Positions 16,929 through 25,974 of a stretch of DNA of 64,000 nucleotides are shown one piece after another; the first letter of the stretch is position 1; each line of letters begins with the position of its first letter. The DNA lies in assembly GCA_964586225.1 (NCBI GenBank), contig CAZPHD010000001.1:251469-315468 (forward strand), read 5' to 3'. The DNA comes from JANJUB01 sp964586225. GTDB taxonomy: Bacteria > Armatimonadota > Fimbriimonadia > Fimbriimonadales > Fimbriimonadaceae. The notes below the pieces were generated by a model. That model saw only the letters and a list, made by a program, of their open reading frames with translations. It made no database searches and was not told the DNA's origin. A program made the translations under genes and the position numbers.

Positions 16929-17887
16929 TGGGCACCTCCGGCAACATCGGCCGGCTTCTTCTTCTTACTGGCGTCGTCGTCGCGGACGGTCTCAATGAAG
17001 AGATCCTCCAGTCGCTTACGGCGCGGGGTCAAGGAAACGACGCGTCCCTTCACGTTGCGGATCGAGTCGATCACCGAGTTGGGATCGCCTTCGTCAGGCA
17101 TGTCGATAATCAGTCGTCCGTCATGGAACGAGATCGTGCTGTCACCGCCGCTGGCCTTGAGTTCATCCGCCATCTCACGCGAGACATCGTCGGCGATGAT
17201 CTCGATCCGGCCACCGCTGAGCAAGTCATCCAACTTGCCCTGACGGACGATGACGCCCTTGTTGATGATCGCCACCCGGTCGCAGATCCGCTCAACTTCG
17301 CTGAGCTCGTGGCTCGAAATGAAAACCGTTCGGCCCTCATCGCGGAAGTTCAAGATCAAGTCACGAATCTCGATATGGGCAATCGGATCGAGACCACCCG
17401 TTGGCTCATCAAGGAAGAGCAGCTTCGGATCGTTGAGCAACGATTGGGCAAGGCCAATGCGCTGCTGCATGCCCTTCGAGAACTGCGAAATCGTCTTCGA
17501 CTTGTCCGCGGCGAGGTTAACACGCTCCAGCAACGAGTTGAAAAGAGCCTCATCTTTGATGCCGAACAGGGCCCCGTAGAACCGGAGGATCTCCAGCCCG
17601 GTCATGTGCTCGTAGTAATACGGGCGCTCGGGCAGGTAGGAGATGATCCGGTGGACATCCATGTCCCCGATCTCTTTGCCGAGGACATAGCCCTCGCCGC
17701 CGGTCGGGTAGATGATGCCCAGAAGCATCTTGATCGTGGTCGTCTTGCCAGCCCCGTTGGGGCCAAGGAAACCAAAGATCTCGCCTTCCTCGACCGTGAG
17801 ATCGAGGTCGTTGACAACGTTGATGTAGCCGTGCAGTCGCGACTTGTACGTTTTGGTTAGTTTGCGGGTCTCGATGGCGGCGGCCAA
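16925..17887 (-). CDS. ABC transporter ATP-binding protein (ABC-2 exporter)
   Basis: The 320-aa ATPase has Walker A GPNGAGKTT (42-50), signature FSKGMQQRIGLAQSL, Walker B LLFLDEPTGGLDP and the H-loop ISSHELSEVE. The C-terminal domain (about 230-300) is of the kind seen in GldA/NosF/CcmA-type exporters. The start is TTG at 17887 with GGAGG ten bases upstream. A TATACT hexamer at 17927-17922 is a plausible -10 box. It is first in the operon ATPase-permease-TPR protein and is divergent from the small RNA at 18053. Confidence 0.93.
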   Translation of the reverse strand: MAAAIETRKLTKTYKSRLHGYINVVNDLDLTVEEGEIFGFLGPNGAGKTTTIKMLLGIIYPTGGEGYVLGKEIGDMDVHRIISYLPERPYYYEHMTGLEILRFYGALFGIKDEALFNSLLERVNLAADKSKTISQFSKGMQQRIGLAQSLLNDPKLLFLDEPTGGLDPIAHIEIRDLILNFRDEGRTVFISSHELSEVERICDRVAIINKGVIVRQGKLDDLLSGGRIEIIADDVSREMADELKASGGDSTISFHDGRLIIDMPDEGDPNSVIDSIRNVKGRVVSLTPRRKRLEDLFIETVRDDDASKKKKPADVAGGAH

Positions 17888-18017
17888 AAGCTGCGCACCT
17901 CCAGGGGTGAATTGAACGTGGAGTATACCGTGCGGCTTTCACCTCCCGGCTCCGTGAGTCTAAACACAAGCCGCGCACGATTGGTTCGCCCAATTTGAAG
18001 AATTTTAGAGTTCGGCC

Positions 18018-18046
18018 TTGGAATTCTGGCCAAGACTCGCTATAAT
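18018..18046 (+). promoter_or_regulatory. Near-consensus promoter of an orphan small RNA
   Basis: TTGGAA (18018-18023) and a perfect TATAAT (18041-18046) are separated by 17 bp. The predicted transcript start is near 18053. No plus-strand reading frame follows. Confidence 0.85.
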
Positions 18047-18052
18047 GCTTCC

Positions 18053-18169
18053 GTCAGCGGTCGTGAGCCCTCGGAGATCTTAGGGACCAACGAGAAGGGT
18101 GAGAGCCGCTTGACCGAGCCTTAGCGGGAATGCTCTTTGCTCTCCTTTCAGCGTTCCCGCATTTTTTTT
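18053..18169 (+). ncRNA. Orphan small RNA, about 117 nt, unknown class
   Basis: Between a near-consensus promoter and an intrinsic terminator lies about 70 nt of GC-rich sequence with several complementary segments (GCGG 18057 with CCGC 18106; CCCT with AGGG; CGGTC with GACCG), suggesting a compact nested fold. There is no start codon with a ribosome site, and the next gene is on the opposite strand, so it is not a leader. It resembles no family I can name with confidence (not 6S, tmRNA or RNase P). It shares GGAGATCTT plus GGACC with the structured region upstream of pilB. Confidence 0.75.
18124..18169 (+). terminator. Intrinsic terminator of the orphan small RNA
   Basis: GCGGGAA (18124-18130) pairs with TTCCCGC (18154-18160), extended by GCT/AGC inside, and eight consecutive Ts follow. 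The opposite-strand acyl-CoA ligase gene ends at 18170. Confidence 0.9.
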
Positions 18170-19855
18170 CTAACCTACAAGTTCGCGTAGCACGTCGCCA
18201 AACTTTTCTTTGACGACCTTCCGACGTACCTTCAAGCTTGGGGTGAGCTCACCCGACTCGATGCTGAAAGCGGCCGCCAGCACCGCGTGCTTCTTCACCT
18301 TTTCGAAGTCGGCGAGCGTCTTGTTGACCGCATCAACTTCGCCCTTGACGAGTGCCTTGACCTCGGGATTGGCGGCCAGGGAAGCATCGTCAGCGCTTGA
18401 GCCCAGCTTCTCACGCACGCGGTCGAAGTTCGGGATCACGAGCCCATAGAGGAACTCGTGCCCGTCGCCGAACAGCACGACTTCCTGAATGAACGCACTC
18501 TCCTTGAGGGTGTTCTCAATCTTCTGCGGAGCTACGTTCTTGCCGTTGGCGAGGACGATGATGTCCTTCTTGCGATCAGTGATCTTGAGGTTCTTGCCCT
18601 CAAACTCGCCGATGTCTCCGGTATGGAACCATCCGTCGGCATCAATGGCCTGAGCGGTTTCTTCCGGCAGGTTGTAATAGCCTTCCATCAAGCCGGGTCC
18701 GCGCACCAGAATCTCGCCGTCCTCAGCGATCTTGACTTCCATGTCCATGGGTTCGCCGACCGTCCAATACTTGTTGCGATCGGGGTGGTTTATGGTCGTC
18801 CCTGCCGCGGTCTCGGTCAGGCCCCAACCTTGTAGCACCACAAATCGGAAGGCGAGATAGAACCTTGCCACGTGTGGGGGAAGCGCCGCGCCACCCGAAA
18901 CGAAGTAGCGCATGCGACCGCCAACGCGCTCGCGAATCTTGGCTCCTACGAGTTTGTCGAGGATGCCTGCGAACGGCGCAAACTTGCCATCGGCCCGCTT
19001 AGCACCTTGATCAAGCGCCCAAAAGAACAGCTTCTGACGAAGCGGCGGCTGTTTCTTCGCACCGTCGACGATCTTGTCCATCGTGGCTTCGAGGAAACGC
19101 GGCACACACAGCATGACGGTCGGTTTCACGGTCATGAGATCACTGGCAAGGCTGGCCAAGCTCTTTGAGAACGCTACCGTGGCACCGAGCATGATCGGAA
19201 GGGCCTGCCCGGCGACCCGCTCAAACACATGCGACATCGGCAAGAAGGTGAGAAAAGTGTCGTCGTGGTTGAGCGGAATGTGTCTAGGTGCGAATCCGAT
19301 GACATGTAGGATCGCGCGGTGGCTTAACATAGCGCCCTTGGGGTTGCCCGTGGTGCCACTTGTGTAGATGAACGTGCTGACTTCGTTGATGTCTGCTCGG
19401 TCGATCTCGGCTTCCCATTCAGCGACCGGCATGTCGGCAACTCTCGCCGCCGTCATGATCTCATCAAGCAGGCGCTTACGTCCGTCAAAGTCGGCGACTT
19501 TGGCCTGCTGTTCGGGCGTGCTTGAGATCACGGCCGCCGATTCAGCGTCGCGCACGATATAGAGGGTCTGGTCAGCGGGAAGAGTCGGATAGATCGGGAC
19601 GAGCACGACGCCGATGCAACGGCAAGCCCAGTCGACGACGCTCCACTCATAGCAGTTCTCGCTCTGAAGCGCGAGACGGTCGCCCCGCTGGAGTCCCCAT
19701 TCTTTGAGCACCGCGCAAACCCGTCGAACGAGCTCTTCCAACTCTCCATACGAGATCGAACGAAACTCCTTGCCATCCGGCACGAGCATGGCGGTCTTTT
19801 CTGGCCACGTCCGACAACTGGTCCGGAGCATGTCCCCGAGCGACTTCAGTTCCAT
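18170..19855 (-). CDS. Long-chain fatty acid-CoA ligase (AMP-dependent synthetase)
   Basis: The 561-aa protein belongs to the ANL superfamily. It has the P-loop motif FIYTSGTTGNPKGAMLSH, the A5 region GWGLTETAAGTTINHP, the A7 motif DGWFHTGDIGEFEG and the A8/A10 parts KITDRKKDIIVLANGKNVAPQ and KVRRKVVKEKFG. This is the long-chain FadD/FACL15-like pattern, forming acyl-CoA from fatty acid, ATP and CoA. The ATG at 19855 is preferred over the upstream frame start at 19912. TGCTATACT at 19873-19865 lies nine bases before it and no ribosome site is present, suggesting a nearly leaderless mRNA. Confidence 0.93.
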   Translation of the reverse strand: MELKSLGDMLRTSCRTWPEKTAMLVPDGKEFRSISYGELEELVRRVCAVLKEWGLQRGDRLALQSENCYEWSVVDWACRCIGVVLVPIYPTLPADQTLYIVRDAESAAVISSTPEQQAKVADFDGRKRLLDEIMTAARVADMPVAEWEAEIDRADINEVSTFIYTSGTTGNPKGAMLSHRAILHVIGFAPRHIPLNHDDTFLTFLPMSHVFERVAGQALPIMLGATVAFSKSLASLASDLMTVKPTVMLCVPRFLEATMDKIVDGAKKQPPLRQKLFFWALDQGAKRADGKFAPFAGILDKLVGAKIRERVGGRMRYFVSGGAALPPHVARFYLAFRFVVLQGWGLTETAAGTTINHPDRNKYWTVGEPMDMEVKIAEDGEILVRGPGLMEGYYNLPEETAQAIDADGWFHTGDIGEFEGKNLKITDRKKDIIVLANGKNVAPQKIENTLKESAFIQEVVLFGDGHEFLYGLVIPNFDRVREKLGSSADDASLAANPEVKALVKGEVDAVNKTLADFEKVKKHAVLAAAFSIESGELTPSLKVRRKVVKEKFGDVLRELVG

Positions 19856-19864
19856 GATTCGGCA

Positions 19865-19873
19865 AGTATAGCA
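19865..19873 (-). promoter_or_regulatory. Extended -10 element of the acyl-CoA ligase gene
   Basis: TGCTATACT matches an extended -10 box and lies nine bases before the ATG at 19855. The transcript would begin within about three bases of the start codon. Confidence 0.6.
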
Positions 19874-19892
19874 GTCACGCCTCAGGCCGAGC

Positions 19893-20720
19893 CTAGTTCT
19901 TCCGTGTGCCAATCACCATGTCTTTGAGTGTCAGGTGCTGGTTGAAGCGATACGAGGCCGTCCACATCATCGCCCAGGTCTTGCCTTTGGGATCCACGCG
20001 GACGTGGCGCACCGTCACCGGAAGGTTCCTCGACGCATCAATCACGATTTCAAACGTGCTCTGGCCTAGCGTCTTCACGGCCGCGCCCGCGCGCTGGGCG
20101 TGGATCCGATAGTGCCGGAAGCTCTGGCCCTGATATTTCATGGTGCGCTCTTCGACAGTCGTCTTGTAGCCATCTAGGCCCGCACCGAGGGCCGCAAGCA
20201 CGGGTTTCCACGCGTCAACGCCGTCGGTTAAGCCCTGGAACATGATGCGCGGGAAATCGGTTTCGAACAAGCGGACCAAAGAAGCCCCCTTGAGCCGCGT
20301 TGCGTCCAGTTTGTGATTCGTCGCCATCTGGACAATTTTTTCGTCAACGCGGACGGTTCGGAACTTGCCGTCATTTGCGGTGCTGCATGAGAACGGAACC
20401 TCGTGGAGCACAACATAGTCCACGCGGTAGAGCTTGCCGCCCATCACCCGAAAGTCCAGCGTTGGCGTCGTGAAGTAGCCTTGTCCCTCGGGTGTCTGCA
20501 CCAGAATGATCAGATCGGCGGCGGTGTTGGTCAGGCGCATGGTGGTGTTGGCAACCTTGTCGCCAATCTGCGCCAGGCTCGTTTTGGACTTGACCCATGG
20601 GGCTCTTCCCGGCGGGTCAATCCTTAAACGAGAAGGAACTTCGCCCGGCTTGGGCGTCTGCGCTAAAGCAATCGCCCCCGCGAGTCCAATACCAACAACC
20701 CATGCTCGATAAATCATCAA
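19893..20720 (-). CDS. Secreted protein of unknown function (LolA-like outline)
   Basis: The 275-aa product has a signal peptide (about 1-20, ending AIALAQ). The mature part shows alternating strands with a layout like LolA/LppX-type proteins: a central TPTLDFRVMGGKLYRVDYVV, then EERTMKYQGQSFRHYRIH and a closing FEIVIDASRNLPVTVRHV (residue-to-prediction statements typical of outer-membrane lipoprotein-sorting folds). Family membership is not certain. Its ATG overlaps the stop of the GH57 gene by 4 nt, so they are cotranscribed. Confidence 0.78.
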   Translation of the reverse strand: MMIYRAWVVGIGLAGAIALAQTPKPGEVPSRLRIDPPGRAPWVKSKTSLAQIGDKVANTTMRLTNTAADLIILVQTPEGQGYFTTPTLDFRVMGGKLYRVDYVVLHEVPFSCSTANDGKFRTVRVDEKIVQMATNHKLDATRLKGASLVRLFETDFPRIMFQGLTDGVDAWKPVLAALGAGLDGYKTTVEERTMKYQGQSFRHYRIHAQRAGAAVKTLGQSTFEIVIDASRNLPVTVRHVRVDPKGKTWAMMWTASYRFNQHLTLKDMVIGTRKN

Positions 20721-22444
20721 CCTAGAAATGCCTCGCTAATCGGAAACTTCGATCCCGCTGGGACCTCCACGCGCGCCCATATCGAAACATCGATGTCGGC
20801 GAAAGGCGCGTCTTTTAGACGGCACTCTTGATAAAACGCTTCATCTTCGGCGTTGGGTTCCCCTCCCGCCGCGACGGCCTCCGCCAAATCAGCCAGCCGA
20901 TTGAACCGATCAATGTGGTCCTGGAACCTAACCTCGGCATAGTCGCGCGCCGAGAATGTCGAAATCAAGAACTGCCAATCCGAGGCTTCGGCAAGGAGCA
21001 GTTCGCGGGCGGCTTGCTGGATGATCTCCGCTGCACGCCCGGGCGCCTCGAGGTTCGCCAGGCTGACCATGCGTCGCTGGCAGGGCTGTAAGCGCTCCCA
21101 CGTCCAGACGTTGCCGTCATTGATCCACACATAGTGGTAGCCGCCTTCGCCCCATGATCCCTCGGGCATTGTGATCATATGCCGACTGGGCTCACGGTCA
21201 ATGAGATCACCGCCCGAGATCATTTCGATGTCCGGATCGTTGTGAATACGCACCGATGTTTCGTAGAGGAACTCGGGGCCCTCCCACCACCAGTGGCCAA
21301 ACAGCTCGGTGTCGTACATCGCAACCACCGTCCCCTCGCGCCCCGACGCCCCCTTGTAGCTAGCGAGGGTGCTTTTGAGCGTCCGCACCATGTCATCGGC
21401 GTGGTTGCCCAGGTTCTCAAACGCCTTCCACGCGTCGTAAGGTGCCTTCTTGCCGAGGTCGCGTTTGTCTTCGCTGATCCGCCAATAGCGATGCCGCCCT
21501 GGATACAACTGTTTGTGGAATTCAAGGTAGTGCGGGTCGCCGGGATAGCCGTGTTCGCCCGACCAGACCTTGACCGTGGTTTCGGGGTCGCGGGCGAAGA
21601 CGGTGACGCCGTTCGGGAGCCGGTAGTGCTCGTATTCGCTCCGGAACTCCTCAGGCGGAGTGAAGAACTTGCTCGACCGCGCGAACATCTCGGCGAGTTG
21701 CGGGAAGTTCGCGGCGTAGGTGCCCAGCGGTTGGCCGCCGCGGATCATGTGCGAGTCCACGAACGTGTACTCGATCCCATTCTCGGCCAGAAACTCCTCC
21801 ACGCCTTTGCGCTTCCAGGCCGGACCATCGGGCTCGACGGGCGAACGCCACTCGTAGCCGGGGCGATAGGCACACTCGGGCATCCAGATGCCTCGCGGTT
21901 TCCGCCCGAAGTGCCGCTCATAGGTCGAGACTCCGAGTTTGACCTGGGCTTGAACGGATTCATCGGTTCCTGCCAGTGGCAGATAGCCGTGGGTGGCTCC
22001 GCAGGTGATGACCTCGATGGCACCGCGGTCTTGCATTTCGCGGAATCCGCCGATGATTGAGCGATCCCAACGCGTCCGAAACTGCGTCAGCCCCCGCCGG
22101 AACCAACGCTCCCACATCGCCGCCAATCCGACCATGTGGAGTTCACCGCTTTCGGCGAATCGATGCGCATCCCCCTGGGCAAATGCTATTTTCTCCTCGC
22201 AGTAGCCCTCGAACTCCGATTTAAAGGCTGGGTCCTCAAGCTGCTCCGCGAGGATCGGCGTCATGTTGACGGTCCACCGCGGGGCGATGCCTTGCTGCAT
22301 CAGCCGGTCAAGTACGTCAAGGAGGGGCAGGTAACACTCGATCGCGGACTCGTTGATCCAGTCGGTGCCGTGGGGAGACTTCCCGTGAGACAACACATAC
22401 GGCATGTGCGAGTGGAGGCACAGCAGCAAGCGGCCGACAGGCAT
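20717..22444 (-). CDS. GH57 glycoside hydrolase, probable 1,4-alpha-glucan branching enzyme
   Basis: The 575-aa protein has the GH57 motifs: HSHMPYVLSHG (11-21), CGATHGYLPL (148-157), WMPECAYRPGYEW with nucleophile Glu190, and YDTELFGHWWWEGPEFL with acid/base Asp378. Length and motifs fit the DUF1957-containing branching enzymes of Thermotoga/Thermus type, which introduce alpha-1,6 branches into glycogen. A CATAAT hexamer six bases before the ATG may be the -10 box of a leaderless mRNA; it overlaps the stop of the upstream dedA-type gene. Confidence 0.93.
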   Translation of the reverse strand: MPVGRLLLCLHSHMPYVLSHGKSPHGTDWINESAIECYLPLLDVLDRLMQQGIAPRWTVNMTPILAEQLEDPAFKSEFEGYCEEKIAFAQGDAHRFAESGELHMVGLAAMWERWFRRGLTQFRTRWDRSIIGGFREMQDRGAIEVITCGATHGYLPLAGTDESVQAQVKLGVSTYERHFGRKPRGIWMPECAYRPGYEWRSPVEPDGPAWKRKGVEEFLAENGIEYTFVDSHMIRGGQPLGTYAANFPQLAEMFARSSKFFTPPEEFRSEYEHYRLPNGVTVFARDPETTVKVWSGEHGYPGDPHYLEFHKQLYPGRHRYWRISEDKRDLGKKAPYDAWKAFENLGNHADDMVRTLKSTLASYKGASGREGTVVAMYDTELFGHWWWEGPEFLYETSVRIHNDPDIEMISGGDLIDREPSRHMITMPEGSWGEGGYHYVWINDGNVWTWERLQPCQRRMVSLANLEAPGRAAEIIQQAARELLLAEASDWQFLISTFSARDYAEVRFQDHIDRFNRLADLAEAVAAGGEPNAEDEAFYQECRLKDAPFADIDVSIWARVEVPAGSKFPISEAFLG

Positions 22445-22451
22445 GCTCCGA

Positions 22452-23177
22452 TTATGACGGGCTGGACTCGTCCGCCGTCGCCGCCTCGCGCTTGGCCGCG
22501 CGAACCTTCAGGATCATCGGCAACACCGACAACGCGATGACCGCGAGAATCACGACCTCGAACCGCTCTCGGACGAACTCGATCTGACCGAAGAAATAGC
22601 CCGCCGCCATACAGACATAGACCCAAAACAGCCCGCCCCCAAAGCTGTAGGCAAGAAACTTGCGAAACTCCATTTGCCCCATGCCCGCCACAAAGGGCGC
22701 AAACGTCCGCACGATGGGAACAAACCGGGCGAGCACGAGCGTCTTGCCGCCGTACCGCTCGAAATACTTTCGGGTCTTCTCCAGGTGGCTGCGCTTGAAG
22801 AATCGGCTGTCTTCTTTTGTGAAGAGCCTTTCGCCGAACCGCTTGCCTATCTGATAGTTCACGTTATCGCCGATGAAGGCGGCGGCAATGAGCAAACTGG
22901 AGAGGATCCAGAAGTTGAGAGAGCCTTCTTCCGGATGGCAGAGTACGCCCAGCAGGAACAGTAGCGAATCTCCCGGCAACCATGGGCAAACGACCAGCCC
23001 CGTCTCGGCAAAGATGACGGCAAAGAGAATCGCGTAAACGCCGGTGCCGTAGTTCGCCACCGCGTCCTTGATCATGCCTTCGAGACCATCGAACAGGCCC
23101 GCGATAGGGAAGAGGTGACCACCGATGCCATTCAGCTCGGTCGCCGATCTAAGAATCTCACCGAGGCCATCAAGCAT
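22452..23177 (-). CDS. DedA-family membrane protein
   Basis: The 241-aa protein carries the DedA signature region: GTGVYAILFAVIFAETGLVV, CPWLPGDSLLFLLGVL, the GDNVNYQIGKRFGERLF segment, and the conserved FARFVPIVRTFAPFVAGMG motif with the functional Arg residues. DedA/Tvp38 proteins are undecaprenyl-phosphate or lipid flippases in the inner membrane. No ribosome site precedes the ATG. It lies just before the GH57 gene, 7 nt apart. Confidence 0.95.
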   Translation of the reverse strand: MLDGLGEILRSATELNGIGGHLFPIAGLFDGLEGMIKDAVANYGTGVYAILFAVIFAETGLVVCPWLPGDSLLFLLGVLCHPEEGSLNFWILSSLLIAAAFIGDNVNYQIGKRFGERLFTKEDSRFFKRSHLEKTRKYFERYGGKTLVLARFVPIVRTFAPFVAGMGQMEFRKFLAYSFGGGLFWVYVCMAAGYFFGQIEFVRERFEVVILAVIALSVLPMILKVRAAKREAATADESSPS

Positions 23178-23238
23178 GAGGAGGGAGGTTACCTGAAGGT
23201 GGTTCCGGCGTCCCGCCGGAACCTGTGTTTATTTCAAC

Positions 23239-24078
23239 TTACTCAGCCGGAGCGATGACGACACGGCGATTGGGCTCTTCGCCTTCGCTGTAGGTCGTCA
23301 CGCCGGCCATCTCAGAGAGGGCCTTGTGCACAAGCCGTCGCTCAAAGGCGGGCAGCGCATCGAGCACCGCTTCTTCGCCACGCTTGACGACCTGCTCGGC
23401 GATCTTCTCGGCGAGGTCGGTTAACTGCTGCTCGCGACGGGCGCGGAAATCGTTGCCGTCCAGCACCGTGCGAACGCCGTTGCCCCACTGTTGTGTGGCG
23501 ATGATATTCACCACGTACTGGAGCGAGTTCAACACTTCGCCATGCTTACCCACAAGGTAGCCCGCGTCTTTGCCGTCGAGTCGGACGTTCACGTATTTGC
23601 CTTGCACTCCGGCGGATTGGACGCTGACGTTGAGCTCGGCCCGCTCAAGCAAATCGGTCAGGAGTTCGACGAACCGAGCGGCATCCTCTTCCGTCGCGAC
23701 GGGGTCGTTGCTGTTGGTGGTTTCGGCAGGGGCTACGGGAGCGGCATCCTCCGCCTTGGCCTTGCCGCGCGAGCGACCACGGCCCTTCGCGGGAGCTTCC
23801 TTCACCGGCTCGGGCTCAGGTTCAGGGGCGGCTTCAACGACGGGCTCCGGCTCGGGCTCCGGTTTGGCCTTGGTCTTGGTGGCGCGGGCCGGCTTCGCCG
23901 GCTTAGCTGGAGCGGCTTCGATGACCATCGCGCGGATCCGCACGTTGGTCTTGCCAAACAACCCCTTGGTCTCTTCCAAGACCGTAACCTCAAGCTGGTC
24001 CACACTGACGCCCAGTTGTTGAGCGGCGGCGGCCTTGGCTTCGTCGAGCGATTTTCCAGTGATTTCTGTGACTTGCAT
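23239..24078 (-). CDS. khpB: RNA-binding protein Jag/KhpB
   Basis: The 279-aa protein has three parts: the Jag-N domain (1-50, VTEITGKSLDEAKAAAAQQL then ETKGLFGK), a long Ala/Pro/Glu/Lys linker (about 55-130), and a KH domain (VRLDGKDAGYLVGKHGEVLN) joined to R3H (ERRLVHKALSEMAGVTTYSEG with the R-x3-H pattern). The ATG at 24078 has GGAAGGA upstream. It follows yidC in the conserved rpmH-rnpA-yidD-yidC-jag order and binds RNA, probably with KhpA. Confidence 0.95.
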   Translation of the reverse strand: MQVTEITGKSLDEAKAAAAQQLGVSVDQLEVTVLEETKGLFGKTNVRIRAMVIEAAPAKPAKPARATKTKAKPEPEPEPVVEAAPEPEPEPVKEAPAKGRGRSRGKAKAEDAAPVAPAETTNSNDPVATEEDAARFVELLTDLLERAELNVSVQSAGVQGKYVNVRLDGKDAGYLVGKHGEVLNSLQYVVNIIATQQWGNGVRTVLDGNDFRARREQQLTDLAEKIAEQVVKRGEEAVLDALPAFERRLVHKALSEMAGVTTYSEGEEPNRRVVIAPAE

Positions 24079-24096
24079 GATTCCTTCCCTCAAACC

Positions 24097-25422
24097 TTAC
24101 TTCTTCTTCTTCTTGGGCTGATGCCGTTGCGGAACGCCCGTCTTAGCGGGCGGGTTCTTGACGATCCCGTTCATCGGGCCAGGGATTGCTCCGCCAGCAG
24201 CGGAAACTTTCTTCTGCAGCGGTTGAACCGGCAGTCGATACGAGTAGAGCGACTGCGCGGTGGCTAGGATGTTCGTGAAGGTCCAGTACAGCACGAACGC
24301 GCTGGGCACGGGCCAGAAGAACATCAAGACGCCAAAGATGCCCGAGATCGAAACGCCCATGATCCGCTGCTGTCGGGCATTGAGCGGGTCCGACACCGGC
24401 ATAAGCAGCGCGGTCGCGACCATCGAGATCGCGTACAGCGTGAGCAGAATGTAGTCCTTCTGGCCGAGGTTGGCCGCGATGAACCCGTTCGTGCTTTGGC
24501 TGAGTCCGGGGCTAATCCACAGGAAGAACCCGTTTTCGAACTCAAATCGGTAGTGCAGCATCGCCTGATAGATCATCAGGAACAACGGCAACTGGAGGAG
24601 CATCGGGAAACAGCCGGAGGCGGGGTTGATGCCGTACTGCGAGTACAGCCCCATCATCTCCTGGTTCATTTCTTGCTGCTCCTGCATGGTCAGCGGTTTG
24701 CCGTCTTTGCGCTTGTACTTCTCCTTAATCTCGTTCATCAAGGGCGAAAGCTGGCTCATCTGCCGACCAAACATGATCTGCTTTTGCGTCAGCGGGAACA
24801 CAACCGCGCGGACCACGATGGCGAGAAGCAAGCAAGCGAGTGCGTAGCTCAGCGCCGGCGTCGATCCCGTCGCCTTGACCATCACGTCAATGAGTTGGTA
24901 GCCGGGGAAGAATCCCCAAACCGGCGTCGTTCGGCCAAGGTCGCTACTGACTTGGCGGACTTTCTCTTTCAACGCTTTCGGCGTGATTTCGCCGTCTGGG
25001 AAGTCCTTGTGGCTAGCGATCTTGACAGGGGCATTCCAAAGGGGGTGATCGGGCCCTAGCTTGCGCTCCCACGCTTGCAGAGCATCGTTTGTGGTGATGA
25101 TGCGGTTGATATCCTGACGCTGAATTGCCGCCTTGTATTGGGTGTCCGCCACAAGTACGAGTCCCTCTAACCGCAGCTTCTCCTTCTCTTCCTCAGAGAG
25201 CTTCTCGTTTCGATCAACCGACTTGTTATATTCGGGATAAGTGCTCAGCGCGATCGTCTGATCGAGGATCTTACGGTTGTTGTCGACCATCGCGGCCTGA
25301 AGCTCGTCGAAGGTCTTCGTTGGGGCACGGTTAGGCGCAACAACGAAAAGGTTGTAGCCGAGAAAGATCACGGCGGCCCACAGCATGATGGACAGGAAAC
25401 TACTACGAGGTTTGGGTTGCAT
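24097..25422 (-). CDS. yidC: Membrane protein insertase YidC
   Basis: The 441-aa protein starts with one span (about 8-26), then has a modest periplasmic domain (about 30-180) and the Oxa1 core: LLAIVVRAVVFPLTQKQ (with the functional Arg in the first core span), the cytoplasmic loop MNEIKEKYKRKDGKPLTMQ, and GINPASGCFPMLLQLPLFLMIY. The tail is Lys-rich (QPKKKKK), as is common when YidC binds ribosomes directly. It lies 14 nt after yidD. Confidence 0.97.
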   Translation of the reverse strand: MQPKPRSSFLSIMLWAAVIFLGYNLFVVAPNRAPTKTFDELQAAMVDNNRKILDQTIALSTYPEYNKSVDRNEKLSEEEKEKLRLEGLVLVADTQYKAAIQRQDINRIITTNDALQAWERKLGPDHPLWNAPVKIASHKDFPDGEITPKALKEKVRQVSSDLGRTTPVWGFFPGYQLIDVMVKATGSTPALSYALACLLLAIVVRAVVFPLTQKQIMFGRQMSQLSPLMNEIKEKYKRKDGKPLTMQEQQEMNQEMMGLYSQYGINPASGCFPMLLQLPLFLMIYQAMLHYRFEFENGFFLWISPGLSQSTNGFIAANLGQKDYILLTLYAISMVATALLMPVSDPLNARQQRIMGVSISGIFGVLMFFWPVPSAFVLYWTFTNILATAQSLYSYRLPVQPLQKKVSAAGGAIPGPMNGIVKNPPAKTGVPQRHQPKKKKK

Positions 25423-25436
25423 AGGAAATCGGTGGA

Positions 25437-25646
25437 TTACGGAACCGGGTCATGGCCTCCGGGGCGGAAGGGATGGCACCGCATGATGCGCAGGAACCCC
25501 ATCCACGAGCCCTTGAACAGCCCATACTTTTCGAGCGCTTGCAGCGTGTACTCCGAGCAACTGGGCGTGTAGCGACACGTGGGCGGCATCCATCGGGTGG
25601 ACTTCTGATAACATCGAATCAGGAAGACTCCGAGTTTCTTTCCCAT
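25437..25646 (-). CDS. yidD: Membrane protein insertion efficiency factor YidD
   Basis: The 69-aa product has the complete family pattern: IRCYQKSTRWMPPTCRYTPS, CSEYTLQALEKYG, and LRIMRCHPFRPGGHDPVP. It is a small amphipathic inner-membrane protein assisting YidC. Its start overlaps the 3' end of rnpA by 28 nt. Confidence 0.97.
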   Translation of the reverse strand: MGKKLGVFLIRCYQKSTRWMPPTCRYTPSCSEYTLQALEKYGLFKGSWMGFLRIMRCHPFRPGGHDPVP

Positions 25647-25972
25647 CGCCGTGCCGTGGCTTCAAGCCCGTTCCGCAGTTGATCTTTAAGTTCTCCAAAG
25701 GGGATGTTCTTGGCTTCCGTTTTGGCCTGGATGATCACATCGAGGCCCGTTGGGCACAGAGCCTTCAGTTCTCGAAATGCAGCTTGAATACGGCGCCGAA
25801 CCCGGTTACGTTGCGGGCGATTGCCGATGGCTCGGCTGGTGGCGTATCCAATCTGTTCGGAACCGGACAACGAGTAGATGCGGAGTGCTGCGGTAGACAC
25901 TCGTTGCCCTTCGCGGTAAATGACTTCAAATCGACGCTTTGATGGGCCCGATGAAAAAGCCCGATCCGGCAC
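25619..25972 (-). CDS. rnpA: RNase P protein component
   Basis: The 117-aa form starts at a GTG two bases past the rpmH stop. It shows the RnpA core: RRFEVIYREGQRV, IGYATSRAIGNRPQRNRVRRRIQAAFREL (the RNR box) and DVIIQAKTEAKNIPFGEL. The protein assists the RNase P ribozyme in tRNA 5' maturation. No ribosome site precedes the GTG. The same frame is open upstream to TTG 26116, so a 165-aa form containing all of rpmH out of frame is possible. Confidence 0.92.
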   Translation of the reverse strand: MPDRAFSSGPSKRRFEVIYREGQRVSTAALRIYSLSGSEQIGYATSRAIGNRPQRNRVRRRIQAAFRELKALCPTGLDVIIQAKTEAKNIPFGELKDQLRNGLEATARRWERNSESS

Positions 25973-25974
25973 GT

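Noticed and set aside
18057..18120. Possible ZTP (pfl) riboswitch
   Set aside because: GGTCGTGA and GGGACC resemble parts of it, but the CCGCCTGGGC element is missing and no purine gene follows.
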